The notes beneath the pieces are model-generated. The model was not told the DNA's origin. It did not search any database and saw only the letters and a program-made list of their open reading frames with translations. This document shows, piece by piece, positions 12,748-12,935 of a stretch of 12,935 nt of DNA. This DNA is from Bacillus_I endophytica_A (lineage in GTDB: Bacteria; Bacillota; Bacilli; Bacillales; Bacillaceae_H): positions 1 to 12,935 of the forward strand of contig NZ_JALAMS010000004.1 in the NCBI RefSeq assembly GCF_026790145.1, read 5' to 3'. The position numbers were made by a program, and so were the translations under genes. The number at the start of each line of letters is the position of its first letter. Position 1 is the stretch's first letter.

Positions 12748-12855
12748 ATGAATTGGGATGACTTTATGTTTGGTAAACGTAATAAAAAAGATAGATATTA
12801 TAGAGAAGAGGAATATGAGGATAAATATGAGGAATATGAGGAATGTGAAGAATAA
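12748..12855 (+). CDS. Small acidic/tyrosine-rich protein, 35 aa
   Basis: The frame MNWDDFMFGKRNKKDRYYRE, then EEYEDKYEEYEECEE, has AGGAGTG 6-7 bases before its ATG, a strong Bacillus start signal. The second half is a repetitive, very acidic E/Y stretch (EEYEDKYEEYEE) after a basic patch (KRNKKDR). No membrane segment or signal is seen. Short acidic proteins of this kind are common and unnamed in the B. cereus group; I cannot give a function. It is the last gene before a probable IS boundary. Confidence 0.55.
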   Translation: MNWDDFMFGKRNKKDRYYREEEYEDKYEEYEECEE

Positions 12856-12914
12856 ATGTTGATATGGAGAAATCATTTGAGTAGTTGTCATTATATAAAA
12901 AGCCATTGATTTAC

Positions 12915-12935
12915 GGGACTGACCCCATGAAGTGA
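12915..12935. mobile_element. Possible left end of an IS3-family (IS150-type) element, cut by the window
   Basis: GGGACTGACCCCATGAAGTG resembles the left inverted repeat of IS150-group elements, which typically read TGnACTGnCCCC then an A-rich AAGT block. The transposase would lie beyond the window. Its reverse complement resembles positions 2-26 in block order. Confidence 0.35.

Overview
The window looks like part of a plasmid (or plasmid contig) from the Bacillus cereus / B. thuringiensis group. This rests on the low-GC sequence, the Bacillus-type ribosome binding sites and the gene families present: an AprX-like and an ISP-like subtilase, a CwlC-like amidase, a winged-helix plasmid Rep-type protein and a MerR-type HTH/DUF3967-like coiled-coil protein. 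I saw no tRNA, rRNA or CRISPR array. No database search was possible, so family names come from motif recognition.

Layout. (1) 1-1010, plus strand: an IS3-like terminal sequence at the very edge (weak), a possible res/operator region, a small serine recombinase and a strong terminator hairpin. (2) 1114-3950, minus strand: an operon of an AprX-like subtilase with a decayed oxyanion site, an overlapping endonuclease I-type nuclease, and a third reading frame broken by one amber codon. A terminator hairpin follows at 1278-1313, with a doubtful small membrane ORF beyond it. (3) 4185-7876, minus strand: a leaderless bifunctional amidase-SPOR-SPOR-glucosaminidase, a phi-LC3-type holin and an intracellular subtilisin (ISP). 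They are spaced by several hundred bases and are probably transcribed separately. A sigma-E-like promoter lies before ISP and sigma-K-like -10 boxes lie before the holin and the AprX-like gene. (4) 8203-9901, plus strand: a replication region with several dyads (including a perfect 27-bp-arm palindrome), a long structured leader with opposed sense and antisense promoters, and a putative Rep protein. (5) 9902-11665: a graveyard holding a broken gene with a HEPN-like motif, a broken DUF3967-like paralogue on the minus strand, a small AT-rich membrane ORF and another fragment. (6) 11819-12855: an intact HTH/DUF3967-like gene and two very small genes (49 and 35 aa). The last ~20 bases resemble an IS3-family (IS150-type) inverted repeat.

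How it may fit together. The Rep block and the DNA-binding coiled-coil protein are the plausible maintenance functions, and the recombinase could resolve multimers or be a transposon remnant. The cargo is mainly hydrolytic: two subtilases, a nuclease, a two-headed cell-wall hydrolase and a holin, none of the enzymes with a visible signal peptide. In Bacillus, CwlC, ISP and AprX relatives act in late stationary phase or sporulation, so a plasmid-borne 'mother-cell dismantling' set is a reasonable inference. The most unusual parts are the altered AprX-like protease coupled to a nuclease and the antisense-controlled rep leader.
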